From assembly GCF_024199985.1 (NCBI RefSeq), contig NZ_JANARS010000005.1, forward strand, positions 372,001 to 436,000: 64,000 bases of DNA, read 5' to 3'. Below, piece after piece: positions 44,433-54,479 of the stretch. The DNA is from Nocardioides pinisoli (GTDB taxonomy: Bacteria; Actinomycetota; Actinomycetes; Propionibacteriales; Nocardioidaceae). Positions within the stretch are counted from its first letter, which is position 1, and every line of letters begins with the position of its first letter. The translations under genes and the position numbers were made by a program. Below the pieces are notes generated by a model. That model was given only the letters and a program-made list of their open reading frames with translations, did not search any database and was not told the origin of the DNA.

Positions 44433-46322
44433 TCAGGTGGGCGACGGGGCGGCGTGCAGCCACACCGAGGCGTACGGCTCCAGCCGGACCGCGCCGTCGT
44501 GCAGCCCCGGGGCGCGACCCGTCAGGGCGTCCACCAGGCCCCCCTCCAGGCCGCCGGGGTGCAGGCCGAGCCAGAGCAGGACGTCGGCGGACACCCACGC
44601 CTCCCGGTCCGTGACGTTGGCGGCGGCGAGGAGCGGGCCGTCCGGGTGCCGCCGGACCACGAGCAGCACGCCGGGGTCGCGGGGGTCCCACACCTCGGTG
44701 GGCGAGGCCGCGTGCAGGTGCGGCAGCGAGCGTCGTACGTCGACCAGGTGCCGCAGGCCGGAGGCGATGCCGTGCGGATCCGGGTCGGCCTCCACGTCGG
44801 CCCACGGCATCCGTGGCCGGTGCACCCACCGGTTGTCCGCGGCGTGGTCGGGGTCGTCGGCCCAGCCGCGGTCGTTGAGGAGTCCGACCTCGTCGCCCAT
44901 CCAGATCACTGGCAGCCCGCCGAAGGACAGGACGACCGCGTGCGCGAGCAGGATCCGTGCCACGGCGTGGGGGTCGCCCGCCTCCAGCCCGGCGAGGGAG
45001 GCCAGCGAGCCGGAGATCCGCCGGTCACCGGTCTGCTCGTTGTGCTGGAACACCAGCCCCCGCGCCCACGAGCCGGGGAAGGACCCGGAGTACCAGTCGG
45101 ACAGGAAGCGCCGGTGCGCGACGGGGTCGAGGCCGACCGCACGCGCGTCCTCGTCGGAGATGGCCCACCCGATGTCGTCGTGACAGCGCACGTAGGTGAT
45201 CCAGGCCGTGGTCGACGGCGGCTGCGGCAGCTGCTGCAGGGCGTGTGTCGCCAGCCGGGCGTCGCGGGAGGCGAGCATCGACCAGACGTGCACCATCAGG
45301 CCGTTGTGGTAGGCGAGGTCGCTGACCCGCCCGGCGTGCTCGCCGACGCCGAGGTAGGCCGGCAGGTGCTCCGGGCCGACGATCGCCTCGGCCTTGAAGA
45401 GCACGGCCGGTGCGGCGATCCGGGCCACCGTGCGCAGCGCACGGGTGAGGTGGTGGACCTCGGGCTGGTTCTGGCAGTCGGTGCCGAGGCGCTTCCAGAT
45501 GAAGGCGATCGCGTCGAGGCGGAACACCTCGACCCCCAGGTTGGCCAGCGACAGGATGAGGTCGGCGTACTCCCGGAGCACCTCGGGGTTGGACCAGTTG
45601 ACGTCCCACTGGTAGTCGTTGAAGGTCGTCCAGACCCAGCCCGCGAGCTCGTCGTCCCAGGTGAAGCTGCCCGGGGCGAAGTCGGGGAAGACCTCCGGCA
45701 ACGTCGCCTCGTAGGCGTCGGGCACCTCACGGTCGGGGTGCACGTGGAAGTAGGCCCGCTTGCCCGGGTCGCCCGCCCGCGCCGCGACCGCCCACTCGTG
45801 CTCGCGCGCGACGTGGTTGAGCACGAGGTCGACGCACAGGCTGATGCCCTCGCCGCGCAGGGCGGTCGCGAGGTCGCGGAGGTCGTCGACCGTGCCGAGG
45901 TCGGGCCGCACGGAGCGGTAGTCCATGACCGCGTAGCCGCCGTCGTTGGGGGCCGGGCGCGGCGTCAGGAGCGGCATCAGGTGGAGGTAGCCGACCCCCA
46001 GCGCCTGCAGGTGGGCGACCCGCTCCCCCACGCCGCGCAGGGTGCCGGCGAAGCGGTCGGCGTAGGCGGCGTAGCCCACCATCGACGGCCGCTGGAACCA
46101 GTCGGGCTCGCGCAGCCTCCGCGCGTCCAGCGCCCGCAGGTCGGCCGGACGGGCGGCGTGCGCCGCTCGGGCGACCTCGACCAGGGCTCGGGTGACCTCG
46201 GGCGCGGCGTCGGGGCCGTAGACGTGCGCCAGCGTGTTGCGGAGGTCGGGCTCGAGGGCGGCCAGCCGCTCCTCGAAACCGGTGTCGGACCCCGGGGACG
46301 GCTCCGTCTCGATGCGGCTCAC
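44433..46322 (-). CDS. Amylosucrase-like GH13 (subfamily 4) glucosyltransferase
   Basis: Cytosolic alpha-amylase-family enzyme of 629 residues. The helical N-terminal domain and [20 protein letters not shown] opening match amylosucrases. The barrel carries [17 protein letters not shown], the nucleophile in [17 protein letters not shown], the acid/base Glu in [16 protein letters not shown], and the transition-state Asp in [16 protein letters not shown]. Amylosucrase uses sucrose to extend alpha-1,4-glucans and releases fructose; related sucrose hydrolases cleave it. It is divergent from the GH32 gene, supporting a sucrose role. The GTG start is six bases from CATACT, so probably leaderless. 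Exact product specificity is open. Confidence 0.85.
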   Translation of the reverse strand: MSRIETEPSPGSDTGFEERLAALEPDLRNTLAHVYGPDAAPEVTRALVEVARAAHAARPADLRALDARRLREPDWFQRPSMVGYAAYADRFAGTLRGVGERVAHLQALGVGYLHLMPLLTPRPAPNDGGYAVMDYRSVRPDLGTVDDLRDLATALRGEGISLCVDLVLNHVAREHEWAVAARAGDPGKRAYFHVHPDREVPDAYEATLPEVFPDFAPGSFTWDDELAGWVWTTFNDYQWDVNWSNPEVLREYADLILSLANLGVEVFRLDAIAFIWKRLGTDCQNQPEVHHLTRALRTVARIAAPAVLFKAEAIVGPEHLPAYLGVGEHAGRVSDLAYHNGLMVHVWSMLASRDARLATHALQQLPQPPSTTAWITYVRCHDDIGWAISDEDARAVGLDPVAHRRFLSDWYSGSFPGSWARGLVFQHNEQTGDRRISGSLASLAGLEAGDPHAVARILLAHAVVLSFGGLPVIWMGDEVGLLNDRGWADDPDHAADNRWVHRPRMPWADVEADPDPHGIASGLRHLVDVRRSLPHLHAASPTEVWDPRDPGVLLVVRRHPDGPLLAAANVTDREAWVSADVLLWLGLHPGGLEGGLVDALTGRAPGLHDGAVRLEPYASVWLHAAPSPT

Positions 46323-46363
46323 GCGCCCAGTATGGCGAAGCCGGGGGGTCCTACGCTGGTCCG
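46323..46363. promoter_or_regulatory. Divergent leaderless promoters of the GH13 and GH32 genes
   Basis: Within 41 bases lie CATACT on the minus strand (46329-46334), six bases before the GH13 start, and TACGCT on the plus strand (46352-46357), six bases before the GH32 start. The two -10 boxes leave little room for separate operators, so coregulation is likely. Confidence 0.5.
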
Positions 46364-47758
46364 GTGACCCACGACCCGTCCCTGCGCCCGCGCGACCACT
46401 TCACGCCTCGCCGGGGCTGGATGAACGACCCCAACGGGCTGGTCGTGCACGACGGCGAGCACCACCTGTTCTTCCAGCACCTGCCCGACTCCCTCGTCCA
46501 CGGACCCATGTCCTGGGGACACGCGGTGAGCACGGACCTGCTCGACTGGACCGAGCTCCCGATCGCCCTCGCCGCCACCGACACCGAGCACGTGTGGTCG
46601 GGCAGCGTGGTGCACGACGCCCGCAACACCTCGGGCCTCGGCGTCGACGGCGTCGGGCCGCTCGTCGCGCTGTGGACCGCCCACGAGCCTGTCAGCGGCG
46701 CCCAGCGGCAGTCGCTGTCGTGGAGCGTCGACCGCGGCCGCACCTGGACGTCGTACGCCGCCAACCCGGTGCTCGACATCGGCTCCACCGCCTTCCGCGA
46801 CCCCAAGGTGCTCCGCGACGGCGACGGCTGGCTGATGGTGCTCGTGCTGTCCGACGAGCGCACGGTCGAGACCTACCGCTCGGCCGACCTGCTGCACTGG
46901 GAGCACGCGTCGTCGTTCGGTCCTGCGGGCTCGGTCGAGGGGATCTGGGAGTGCCCCGACCTGCTCCGCGTGCCGGTCGAGGATCGCGACGAGACGGCCG
47001 TGGTGCTGCTCGTCAGCGTCCAGGAGGGGGCACCGGCCGGCGGGTCGGGCATGCAGTACTTCGTCGGTCAGCTGGACGGACCCCACTTCCGCCCCACCCA
47101 GGACGCCCGGTGGGTCGACCACGGCGCCGACTTCTACGCCGCGGTGTCCTACTCCGACGCACCCGAGCCGCTGGTGCAGGGCTGGATGAGCAACTGGCGC
47201 TACGCCGACCTGGTCCCCGCCGCGACCCACCGCGGCTCGATGACGCTGGCCCGTCACCTCGCCCTCCGCCCGCGCGACGGGGAGCTGGTGCTCGTGCAGC
47301 GACCGGTCGTGCGCGACTCGCCGGTCGTGCACGAGGTCCGCGACGTGCCGGTGCAGGGCATCCTGGTGCTGCCGGTGCGGGCACGCACGTGCCGGGTCGT
47401 CGTCGACATCGATCCGGGTGACGCCCGTCGGGTCGGTGTCCACGTGCGTGCCGGGGACGGGCACCGGACGACGGTGTGGCTCGAGCCGGCGTCGAGCACG
47501 GTGGGGCTGGACCGTCGTACGTCCGGCGAGACCGGCTTCCACGACGGCTTCGCCGCCGAGCACACCGCGCCACTGACGGTCGGCGACCACGCGGTCCGGC
47601 TCGAGGTCGTGGTGGACGAGTCGTCGGTGGAGGTGTTCGCCGGCGACGGCGAGGTCGTGCTCACCGACCTGGTGTTCCCCGGCCCCGGTGACGACGGCCT
47701 GGCCGTCTTCGCGGAGGGCGGCACGGCCCTGGTGCAGCACCTCGTCGTGCAGGCCTGA
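46364..47758 (+). CDS. Glycoside hydrolase family 32 beta-fructosidase (sucrase/levanase type)
   Basis: Beta-fructofuranosidase of 464 residues. The GH32 triad is complete: WMNDPNGLV near residue 20 with the nucleophile Asp, [15 protein letters not shown] with the stabilising Asp, and [12 protein letters not shown] with the acid/base Glu. A C-terminal beta-sandwich follows ([19 protein letters not shown]), as in all GH32. It cleaves terminal fructose from sucrose, sucrose 6-phosphate or fructans. No signal peptide is seen, so it acts inside the cell after uptake. The GTG start follows TACGCT by six bases. Confidence 0.93.
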   Translation: MTHDPSLRPRDHFTPRRGWMNDPNGLVVHDGEHHLFFQHLPDSLVHGPMSWGHAVSTDLLDWTELPIALAATDTEHVWSGSVVHDARNTSGLGVDGVGPLVALWTAHEPVSGAQRQSLSWSVDRGRTWTSYAANPVLDIGSTAFRDPKVLRDGDGWLMVLVLSDERTVETYRSADLLHWEHASSFGPAGSVEGIWECPDLLRVPVEDRDETAVVLLVSVQEGAPAGGSGMQYFVGQLDGPHFRPTQDARWVDHGADFYAAVSYSDAPEPLVQGWMSNWRYADLVPAATHRGSMTLARHLALRPRDGELVLVQRPVVRDSPVVHEVRDVPVQGILVLPVRARTCRVVVDIDPGDARRVGVHVRAGDGHRTTVWLEPASSTVGLDRRTSGETGFHDGFAAEHTAPLTVGDHAVRLEVVVDESSVEVFAGDGEVVLTDLVFPGPGDDGLAVFAEGGTALVQHLVVQA

Positions 47759-47790
47759 GCCCCCGGGAGCAGGGCTCCCGGGGGCTCAGG
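47754..47790. terminator. Perfect 17-bp hairpin including the GH32 stop codon
   Basis: Arms CCTGAGCCCCCGGGAGC and GCTCCCGGGGGCTCAGG pair perfectly over 17 bp with a three-base loop. The left arm contains the TGA stop of the GH32 gene. The convergent ATPase gene ends 20 bases further on, so it can act both ways. Confidence 0.75.
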
Positions 47791-47810
47791 CGTGGGTCAC
47801 TCGGCTCGCG

Positions 47811-48896
<1,086 letters not shown>

Positions 48897-48910
48897 TGTC
48901 TGCTCCTTCA

Positions 48911-48973
48911 CCGGCAGGTACGTGCCGGACGATCCGTAGTGAAGTGACTGGGGTCACAGACCCCGGGGTCACA
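48911..48973 (-). promoter_or_regulatory. Palindrome and direct repeats upstream of the MsiK-type gene
   Basis: CCGGCAGGTACGTGCCGG (48911-48928) is palindromic at 16 of 18 bases. Further upstream GGGGTCACA occurs twice, 15 bases apart (48950-48958, 48965-48973). This gap feeds the ATPase gene; the sites look like regulator binding sites, but no protein is assigned. Confidence 0.4.
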
Positions 48974-49032
48974 GTAGGGCCCGCGGGCGGGGGGAGCAAT
49001 GGCGGGGCCGTCGGGCCGGACCCGGCGCCGGC

Positions 49033-50043
49033 TCACACCGGGCGGACCGAGCCGCCCGGTCGCACGCGCATCGGTACGGAGTCGGTGCCGACGTGGTCGT
49101 CGGGGTCCAGCAACCGGCGTACGGCGAGGGCACCGAGCTCGGTGAAGGGCAGCTCGACCGAGGTCAGCACGGGCCGCAGCCACCCCGCCAGCGCCGACCC
49201 GTCGAACGACACGACGCTGACGTCGTCGGGCACGCGCAGGCCGTGCTCCGCGAGCGCCTGGTAGACGCCCATCGCGAGGCGGTCGTTCATGCAGACCAGG
49301 CCGTCGGCGCGGCCACCGTCCGCGAGCCAGCGGCTCGTGGCCTCGAACCCCTCGGTGACCGACCAGTCGCAGCGCACCAGGCCCGCGACGTCCAGGTCGT
49401 GGGTGGCCAGCTCGGCGCGGATCCCGGCCATCCGGCGCGGGCCCGCCGTCGCCTCCGGCACGGGGTCCTCGCCCACCACCCACACGTCTCGGGCGCCGGC
49501 GGCGAGCAGCGTCGCCACGGCGGCACGCCCCCCGCCCTCGTCGTCGGGCACCACCGACGGGAGCCGCTCGTCGGGGTCCTCGCAGTTGAGCAGGACCGAC
49601 CGCACGCCGCGCAGCCCCTCGGGCAGGTGGACCGTGCGAGCGGTCCGGGTCGCGTAGACCACCCCGTCGACGTCGCGCTCGAGCATCTCCTCGATCAGCA
49701 GCCTCTCGAGCTCGGGGTCGCCCCCGCTCTCCCCCATCACCACGAGGTGGTCGAGCTCGCGCGCAGCGAGGCTCGCCCCGGTCAGCATGCTGCTGCCGTA
49801 CTGCTCCCCGGCGATCTGGTCCGACACGAGTCCCACCGTCGCCGTACGCCGGGTGCGGAGGCTGCGGGCACTGCGGTTGGGCCGGTAGCCGAGGTCGGCG
49901 ACGGCCGCCTGCACCTTGGTCACCGTGGCGGGTGCGATCCGCATCTCGTCGGCCCGCCCGTTGAGGATGTACGAGGCGGTGGTGGCCGAGACCCCCGCCT
50001 CGGCGGCCACGTCCGCGAGCATGACGCGTCGTCGTTTCCTCAC
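49033..50043 (-). CDS. LacI-family transcriptional regulator of the AglEFG-like importer
   Basis: Repressor of 336 residues. The N-terminal HTH and hinge are MLADVAAEAGVSATTASYIL and YRPNRSARSLRTRRT. The ligand domain is periplasmic-binding-like (TATVGLVSDQIAGEQYGSSM, GVRSVLLNCEDPDERLP, DGLVCMNDRLAMGVYQALAE, VSVVSFDGSALAGWLRPVLT). The GTG start has AGAGGGTGAG upstream; an ATG seven codons later is possible. The gene is divergent from the sugar-binding protein gene, and a CG-centred palindrome in the gap is the expected operator. The sugar inducer is unknown, sucrose or another alpha-glucoside being likely. Confidence 0.92.
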   Translation of the reverse strand: MRKRRRVMLADVAAEAGVSATTASYILNGRADEMRIAPATVTKVQAAVADLGYRPNRSARSLRTRRTATVGLVSDQIAGEQYGSSMLTGASLAARELDHLVVMGESGGDPELERLLIEEMLERDVDGVVYATRTARTVHLPEGLRGVRSVLLNCEDPDERLPSVVPDDEGGGRAAVATLLAAGARDVWVVGEDPVPEATAGPRRMAGIRAELATHDLDVAGLVRCDWSVTEGFEATSRWLADGGRADGLVCMNDRLAMGVYQALAEHGLRVPDDVSVVSFDGSALAGWLRPVLTSVELPFTELGALAVRRLLDPDDHVGTDSVPMRVRPGGSVRPV

Positions 50044-50157
50044 TGCTGCTCACCCTCTCTGTTCGGGTCCTCACCGTCGCCGCGGACCGCCCGGTCGCGC
50101 GCCAGAGCATGCCGCAGCCACCGTGTGCCGGTGGCGGGACCGTGTCCGAACCGTTGC

Positions 50158-50206
50158 TTGACACCAGTCCCACCCGGCGCACATGATGCGGCTGATTCGA
50201 TTCAGC
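50158..50206 (+). promoter_or_regulatory. Promoter and LacI operator of the AglEFG-like operon
   Basis: TTGACA (50158-50163) and CATGAT (50182-50187) are spaced 18 bases. Four bases after the -10 lies GCTGATTCGATTCAGC (50191-50206), palindromic at 14 of 16 bases with a central CG. This is the form and position of a LacI-family operator near the start of transcription. Confidence 0.65.
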
Positions 50207-50275
50207 AGTGGTACACGTCACACTACGACACAGCGGCTGAGCGGGACAGACCCCGCCACCCGAGGAGGCACCCTC

Positions 50276-51604
50276 ATGCGACTGACTGCGACACGGCGAC
50301 GGGCTGCGTTGGCCACCACGGCGGCGGCACTGGCCCTCACCACGACCGGCTGCCTCGGCAGCAGCGACGACGGAGGCGGCGGAGGTGAGAGCTCCGGCGG
50401 GGACGACGGCACCGTCGAGATCCTCGCCACGACCGACCCCCTCGTCTTCGACGGCCTGAAGGCCAAGATCGAGCAGGAGGCCGAAGCCGCTGGCATCGAC
50501 GTCACGATGGAGCGCGTCGACAACATCAACCAGCTGATCCTCACCCGCATCCAGGCCGGCGACCCGCCGGACATCGCGGTCATCCCGCAGCCCGGCGTCA
50601 TCAAGCAGATCGTCGACCGCGGGGAGGGCGTCGAGCTGACCGACGACATCGTCCCCGCCGACTCGATCGCCGACATGACGCCCGGCACCCTGGAGGCCGG
50701 CCAGATCGACGGCACCCAGTACGGCCTGATGATCAGCATGAACGTCAAGAGCCTCGTCTTCTACAACAAGCAGGCCTGGGAGAAGGCGGGCTACGAGGCC
50801 CCGGAGACCCTCGACGACCTCGCCGCGCTCACCCAGCAGATCAAGAGCGACGGCGGCACCCCGTGGTGCTTCGGCATCGAGTCGGGCACGGCCACGGGCT
50901 GGCCGGCGACCGACTGGTTCGAGGACCTGATCATGCGTTACGGCGGTGCCGACGTCTACAACCAGTGGGTCACCAACGAGGTGAAGTTCGACTCCGACGT
51001 GGTCCGCCAGGCCGCCGACTTCCTCGAGACCAACGTGCTCGACGACGACAACGTGCCCGGTGGACGCGACTCGATCGCCAGCGTGGCGTTCGGCGACGCC
51101 GAGGACACCATGTGGGACGACGACCCGGGCTGCTGGATGCTCAAGCAGGGCAACTTCATCGTCTCCGCCGACTTCATGCCGCAGGAGGTCGTCGACAACG
51201 TCGACGAGCGGATCGGCGTCTTCGGCTTCCCGCCGGCCGAGTCCGGCGGCGAGAACCCGGTCATGGGTGGCGGCGACCTCGCGACGCTGCTCCAGGACAA
51301 CGAGGACTCCCGCGCGATGATGGAGATCCTGGCCGACGTCGACCTCGGCACCGAGGCGGCACCCGAGAGCTCCTTCATCTCGCCGCACACCGAGTTCGAC
51401 ACCTCGCTCTACCCGAGCGACCTGACCCGTCAGATCGCCGACGTGGCCTACCAGGCCGACCCCTTCCTGTTCGACGGCTCCGACCTGATGCCCGGCGAGG
51501 TCGGTGCCGGCAGCTTCTGGAAGGAGATGACGGCGTGGATCAGCGAGCAGCAGGACCTCGACACCACGCTGAAGAACATCGACGACAGCTGGCCCTCCAG
51601 CTGA
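50276..51604 (+). CDS. AglE-like alpha-glucoside ABC transporter substrate-binding lipoprotein
   Basis: Sugar-binding lipoprotein of 442 residues. The signal ends in the lipobox LTTTGC, followed by a Gly/Ser/Asp-rich linker. Binding-protein features include EILATTDPLVFDGLKAKIEQ, NQLILTRIQAGDPPDIAVIP and GTQYGLMISMNVKSLVFYNK. It resembles AglE of the rhizobial alpha-glucoside system, which takes sucrose, maltose and trehalose. CGAGGAGGC precedes the ATG; an in-frame upstream start would overlap the operator. It is first of three importer genes and is separated from the permeases by a hairpin. Confidence 0.9.
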   Translation: MRLTATRRRAALATTAAALALTTTGCLGSSDDGGGGGESSGGDDGTVEILATTDPLVFDGLKAKIEQEAEAAGIDVTMERVDNINQLILTRIQAGDPPDIAVIPQPGVIKQIVDRGEGVELTDDIVPADSIADMTPGTLEAGQIDGTQYGLMISMNVKSLVFYNKQAWEKAGYEAPETLDDLAALTQQIKSDGGTPWCFGIESGTATGWPATDWFEDLIMRYGGADVYNQWVTNEVKFDSDVVRQAADFLETNVLDDDNVPGGRDSIASVAFGDAEDTMWDDDPGCWMLKQGNFIVSADFMPQEVVDNVDERIGVFGFPPAESGGENPVMGGGDLATLLQDNEDSRAMMEILADVDLGTEAAPESSFISPHTEFDTSLYPSDLTRQIADVAYQADPFLFDGSDLMPGEVGAGSFWKEMTAWISEQQDLDTTLKNIDDSWPSS

Positions 51605-51616
51605 GCGACGCTCGCA

Positions 51617-51655
51617 GGGACGGGGGCTGCCGCGCCACGCGGCCGTCCCCGTCCC
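51617..51655 (+). terminator. Intra-operon hairpin between binding protein and permease genes
   Basis: GGGACGGGG and CCCCGTCCC form a 9-bp stem with a 21-base loop that itself has pairing potential (CCGCG/CGCGG). It can act as attenuator or 3' stabiliser, giving more binding protein than permease. Confidence 0.5.
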
Positions 51656-51701
51656 GGCACCCGTCCACCACCCGTCACGTGCCCCCCGAGGAGCGAGACA
51701 C

Positions 51702-52685
51702 ATGGTCCTGAAGATCCTCAACACCCTGATCACCGTCGGCGTGGGTGTCGCCGCCGCGGTCGTCCTCTACTGGCTGCTCAACAAGATCGCGGAGCTGCTG
51801 CCCGGGCCGTGGGAGGACCGGGTCAAGCCCTACCTCTACATCCTCCCCGCCTACGCAGCCCTCGTCTTCTACCTCGTCTACCCCGCCGTCCAGACCGTCG
51901 TCTTCAGCTTCGCCAACGCCCAGAGCACCGCGTGGGTCGGCTGGGACAACTACACCAAGCTCCTGCAGAGCAGCAGCTTCCAGGACACCCTGTTCAACAC
52001 GTTGCTCTGGATGATCGTCGTGCCGGTCGTCGTGGTGGCGCTGGGGCTGGCCATGGCCGTCCTCGCCGACCGCCTCAACCCGACCTGGGAGAAGACCTCC
52101 AAGACGATCATCTTCCTGCCGATGGCGATCAGCGCCGTCGGAGCCGGCGTGGTGTGGGGCCTGGTCTACAACTACCGTCCGGAGGGACGCGAGCAGATCG
52201 GCCTGCAGAACGCCATCATCACCGCGCTCGGCTTCGACCCGGTGGCATGGCTGCAGATCAGCGAGTTCCACGTCAACAGCTTCTTCCTGATGATCATGCT
52301 GATGTGGGCCCAGGTCGGCTTCTCGATGGTGCTGCTGTCCGCGGCGGTCAAGGGCGTCCCCGACGACACCCTCGAGGCCGCGCGCATCGACGGGGCCAAC
52401 GAGCGGGCGATCTTCTTCCAGGTGGTCGTGCCGCAGATCTGGGGGACGGTGCTGACCGTCTACGTCACGACGCTCATCGGCGTGATGAAGATCTTCGACA
52501 TCGTCTACGTGATGACCAACGGCGGCTTCAACACCAACGTCGTCGGCAACGAGTTCTTCAACCAGCTCTTCAGCAACTTCAACAACGGCGCCGCCGCGGC
52601 GATCGTCGTGATGCTGATGCTGGCGACGGTCCCGATCATGTTCTACCAGGTGCGCAACTTCCGTCGTGAGGAGTCAATGGCATGA
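51702..52685 (+). CDS. AglF-like sugar ABC transporter permease
   Basis: Permease of 327 residues. The extended N-terminus with an additional helix and the block YWLLNKIAELLPGPWEDRVK before the first core helix is characteristic of AglF-type permeases. The EAA loop is DDTLEAARIDGANERAIFFQ. Later KIFDIVYVMTNGGFNTNVVG matches AglF. GAGGAGCGAG lies upstream of the ATG. Its stop overlaps the next start in an ATGA. Substrates by similarity would be alpha-glucosides. Confidence 0.9.
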   Translation: MVLKILNTLITVGVGVAAAVVLYWLLNKIAELLPGPWEDRVKPYLYILPAYAALVFYLVYPAVQTVVFSFANAQSTAWVGWDNYTKLLQSSSFQDTLFNTLLWMIVVPVVVVALGLAMAVLADRLNPTWEKTSKTIIFLPMAISAVGAGVVWGLVYNYRPEGREQIGLQNAIITALGFDPVAWLQISEFHVNSFFLMIMLMWAQVGFSMVLLSAAVKGVPDDTLEAARIDGANERAIFFQVVVPQIWGTVLTVYVTTLIGVMKIFDIVYVMTNGGFNTNVVGNEFFNQLFSNFNNGAAAAIVVMLMLATVPIMFYQVRNFRREESMA

Positions 52686-53602
52686 CCTCGACACAGACCA
52701 CGATGGCGGCGGCCACGCCGACCGAGAAGACGCGCCGCCGGTCCTCCCGGGAGGGACAGCCGCAGAAGGCGGGATGGTTCGCCCGGATCGTCGTCTTCAT
52801 CCTGTGCTTCCTGTGGATCGTGCCGGTCGTCGGGCTCTTCCTGACGTCCTTCCGGCCGCGCGACGACGCCAACGAGACCGGTTGGTGGACGATGTTCTGG
52901 ACCCCGTCGGCGTGGAGCCGCCTGAGTCTCGACAACTACGTCACGGCCTGGAACGACGCCGACCTCGGCCGGGCGTTCGTCAACAGCCTGGCGATCGCGC
53001 TGCCCGCGACGTTCATCCCGGTGCTCGTCGCGGCGTTCGCTGCCTACGCGTTCGCCTTCATGGAGTTCCCCGGCCGCAACTTCCTGTTCCTGGCCGTCGT
53101 CAGCCTCCTGGTCGTGCCCAACTACATCGCGTTCGTGCCGATCCTGCGCATCTACAGCGACCTGGAGATCGCCGGGACGTTCCCGGCGGTGTGGCTGGCG
53201 CACATCGGCTTCGGCATGTCGCTGGCGATCTACATCCTGCGCAACTACATGGCGACGTTGCCGAGGAGCCTGATCGAGTCGGCCAAGATCGACGGTGCGA
53301 GCCACTTCCAGACGTTCTTCCGGCTGGTGCTGCCCATGTCCGTGCCGGCGCTGGCGGCGTTCGCCATCTTCCAGTTCCTCTGGGTCTGGAACGACCTGCT
53401 GGTCGCGCTCATCTTCGTCGGACCGGGCGAGAACGCGCCGATCACCGTGGCGCTGCGCAACAACCTGATGGGGCAGGCCGGCGCGGGCCAGAACCTCGTC
53501 ACGGCCGGCGGGTTCCTCTCCATGATCCTGCCGATCGCGGTCTTCCTGGTGATGCAGCGCTACTTCGTCCGCGGCCTCACCGCGGGCGCGGTCAAGGGCT
53601 GA
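52682..53602 (+). CDS. AglG-like carbohydrate ABC transporter permease
   Basis: Second permease of 306 residues. Core helices follow a basic N-terminal tail; TSFRPRDDANETGWWTMFWT after helix 1 is the AglG-type external loop, RSLIESAKIDGASHFQTFFR is the EAA loop, and the end RYFVRGLTAGAVKG is the usual MalG-type tail. It pairs with the preceding permease, with coupled start. No ATPase gene follows, so the MsiK-type ATPase at 47811-48896 is the likely motor. Confidence 0.91.
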   Translation: MTSTQTTMAAATPTEKTRRRSSREGQPQKAGWFARIVVFILCFLWIVPVVGLFLTSFRPRDDANETGWWTMFWTPSAWSRLSLDNYVTAWNDADLGRAFVNSLAIALPATFIPVLVAAFAAYAFAFMEFPGRNFLFLAVVSLLVVPNYIAFVPILRIYSDLEIAGTFPAVWLAHIGFGMSLAIYILRNYMATLPRSLIESAKIDGASHFQTFFRLVLPMSVPALAAFAIFQFLWVWNDLLVALIFVGPGENAPITVALRNNLMGQAGAGQNLVTAGGFLSMILPIAVFLVMQRYFVRGLTAGAVKG

Positions 53603-53608
53603 GCAGCA

Positions 53609-53647
53609 CCCCGGGTCGCCCGGCGCCGGTCGCCGGGCGACCCGGGG
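53609..53647. terminator. Perfect 17-bp hairpin between importer operon and DUF1707 gene
   Basis: CCCCGGGTCGCCCGGCG and CGCCGGGCGACCCGGGG pair perfectly with a five-base loop, seven bases after the permease stop and before the convergent gene's end. It serves as bidirectional terminator. Confidence 0.75.
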
Positions 53648-53660
53648 CGCCTCGCGCCCG

Positions 53661-54308
53661 TCAGTAGGTGCCGAGGTACTTCTTCGGTGTGCCCGGCGCC
53701 GGCTGGCGCTGCACCGTGACCGACCCCATGAGGGCTACCCCGCGGATGCGCAGGACGGGTGAGCCCGGACCGACCTGCGCCGGCACCTTGTCCTTGGCCT
53801 GGGTGAACTCGCCCATGATCGGGGTGCCGTCCATGACGACGTGCATGTCGGCCGGCACGATCACCTTGACCTCGCCCATGATCGCGCTGGCGTTGACCAG
53901 GGTCTCGTGGGCCGAGAGCTGCGCCTGGCGGAGGTCGATGAGCACCCCGCCCATCATCGCGAAGGCACTGTGGTGCTCGGGCACCGACCAGACGCCCTGG
54001 CGCTTGCACTCGCTCATGATGGCCACCGACGAGTTGTGCCCGACGGCCGGCACCGCCGACGGCGTACGACGCACGGGCGAGCCGGCGGGCGGCGCCACGG
54101 GACCGGTCGCCTGCAGGTCGAGCGTGATCGGCACGAGCTCGCCGTAGGTCTTGGCCTGCCAGGTCAGCTCGAGCCGCTCCTCGAGCTCGTCGAGGTCGAT
54201 GCGGCCCTCCCCCGCGGCGTCGCGCAGGACGTCGGCGACGCGCTGGCGGTCGGCGTCGGAGATGCGCATCTGCGACGGGTCGTGCGGGCGGTTCTCGATC
54301 TCCCCCAT
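53661..54308 (-). CDS. DUF1707 and LiaF/DUF2154-like domain protein
   Basis: Protein of 215 residues. The DUF1707 (SHOCT-like) domain is MRISDADRQRVADVLRDAAG, IDLDELEERLELTWQAKTYG. The rest resembles cell wall-active antibiotic response (LiaF-like) domains, with the repeated IMG-type turns VNASAIMGEVKVIVP, MDGTPIMGEFTQAKDK and GVALMGSVTVQRQP. No transmembrane helix is seen. The role is likely in envelope stress, by analogy with LiaF. TAGGCT six bases before the ATG suggests a leaderless message. Confidence 0.88.
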   Translation of the reverse strand: MGEIENRPHDPSQMRISDADRQRVADVLRDAAGEGRIDLDELEERLELTWQAKTYGELVPITLDLQATGPVAPPAGSPVRRTPSAVPAVGHNSSVAIMSECKRQGVWSVPEHHSAFAMMGGVLIDLRQAQLSAHETLVNASAIMGEVKVIVPADMHVVMDGTPIMGEFTQAKDKVPAQVGPGSPVLRIRGVALMGSVTVQRQPAPGTPKKYLGTY

Positions 54309-54314
54309 GGCGAC

Positions 54315-54320
54315 AGCCTA
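54315..54320 (-). promoter_or_regulatory. -10 element of the DUF1707 gene (leaderless)
   Basis: TAGGCT on the minus strand, six bases before the ATG. Confidence 0.5.
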
Positions 54321-54479
54321 GCGAGCAGCGGGAGTCGCGACCCGTGACGGCCGTCAGGGTCCGGGCACCTGCCGTTCTGTGGTCACCCTGTCGTCGAAAT
54401 GCGTGGACACGACCCCTCGGGAGTCGGATTCTGGGAAGAGGACGTCTCGGGCACTGCACCAGTGGCTGCCGGAGGTGAC

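Noticed and set aside
44437-45183. Plus-strand frame opposite the amylosucrase-like gene
   Set aside because: Ser/Arg/Thr-rich shadow; the minus strand has all GH13 catalytic motifs.
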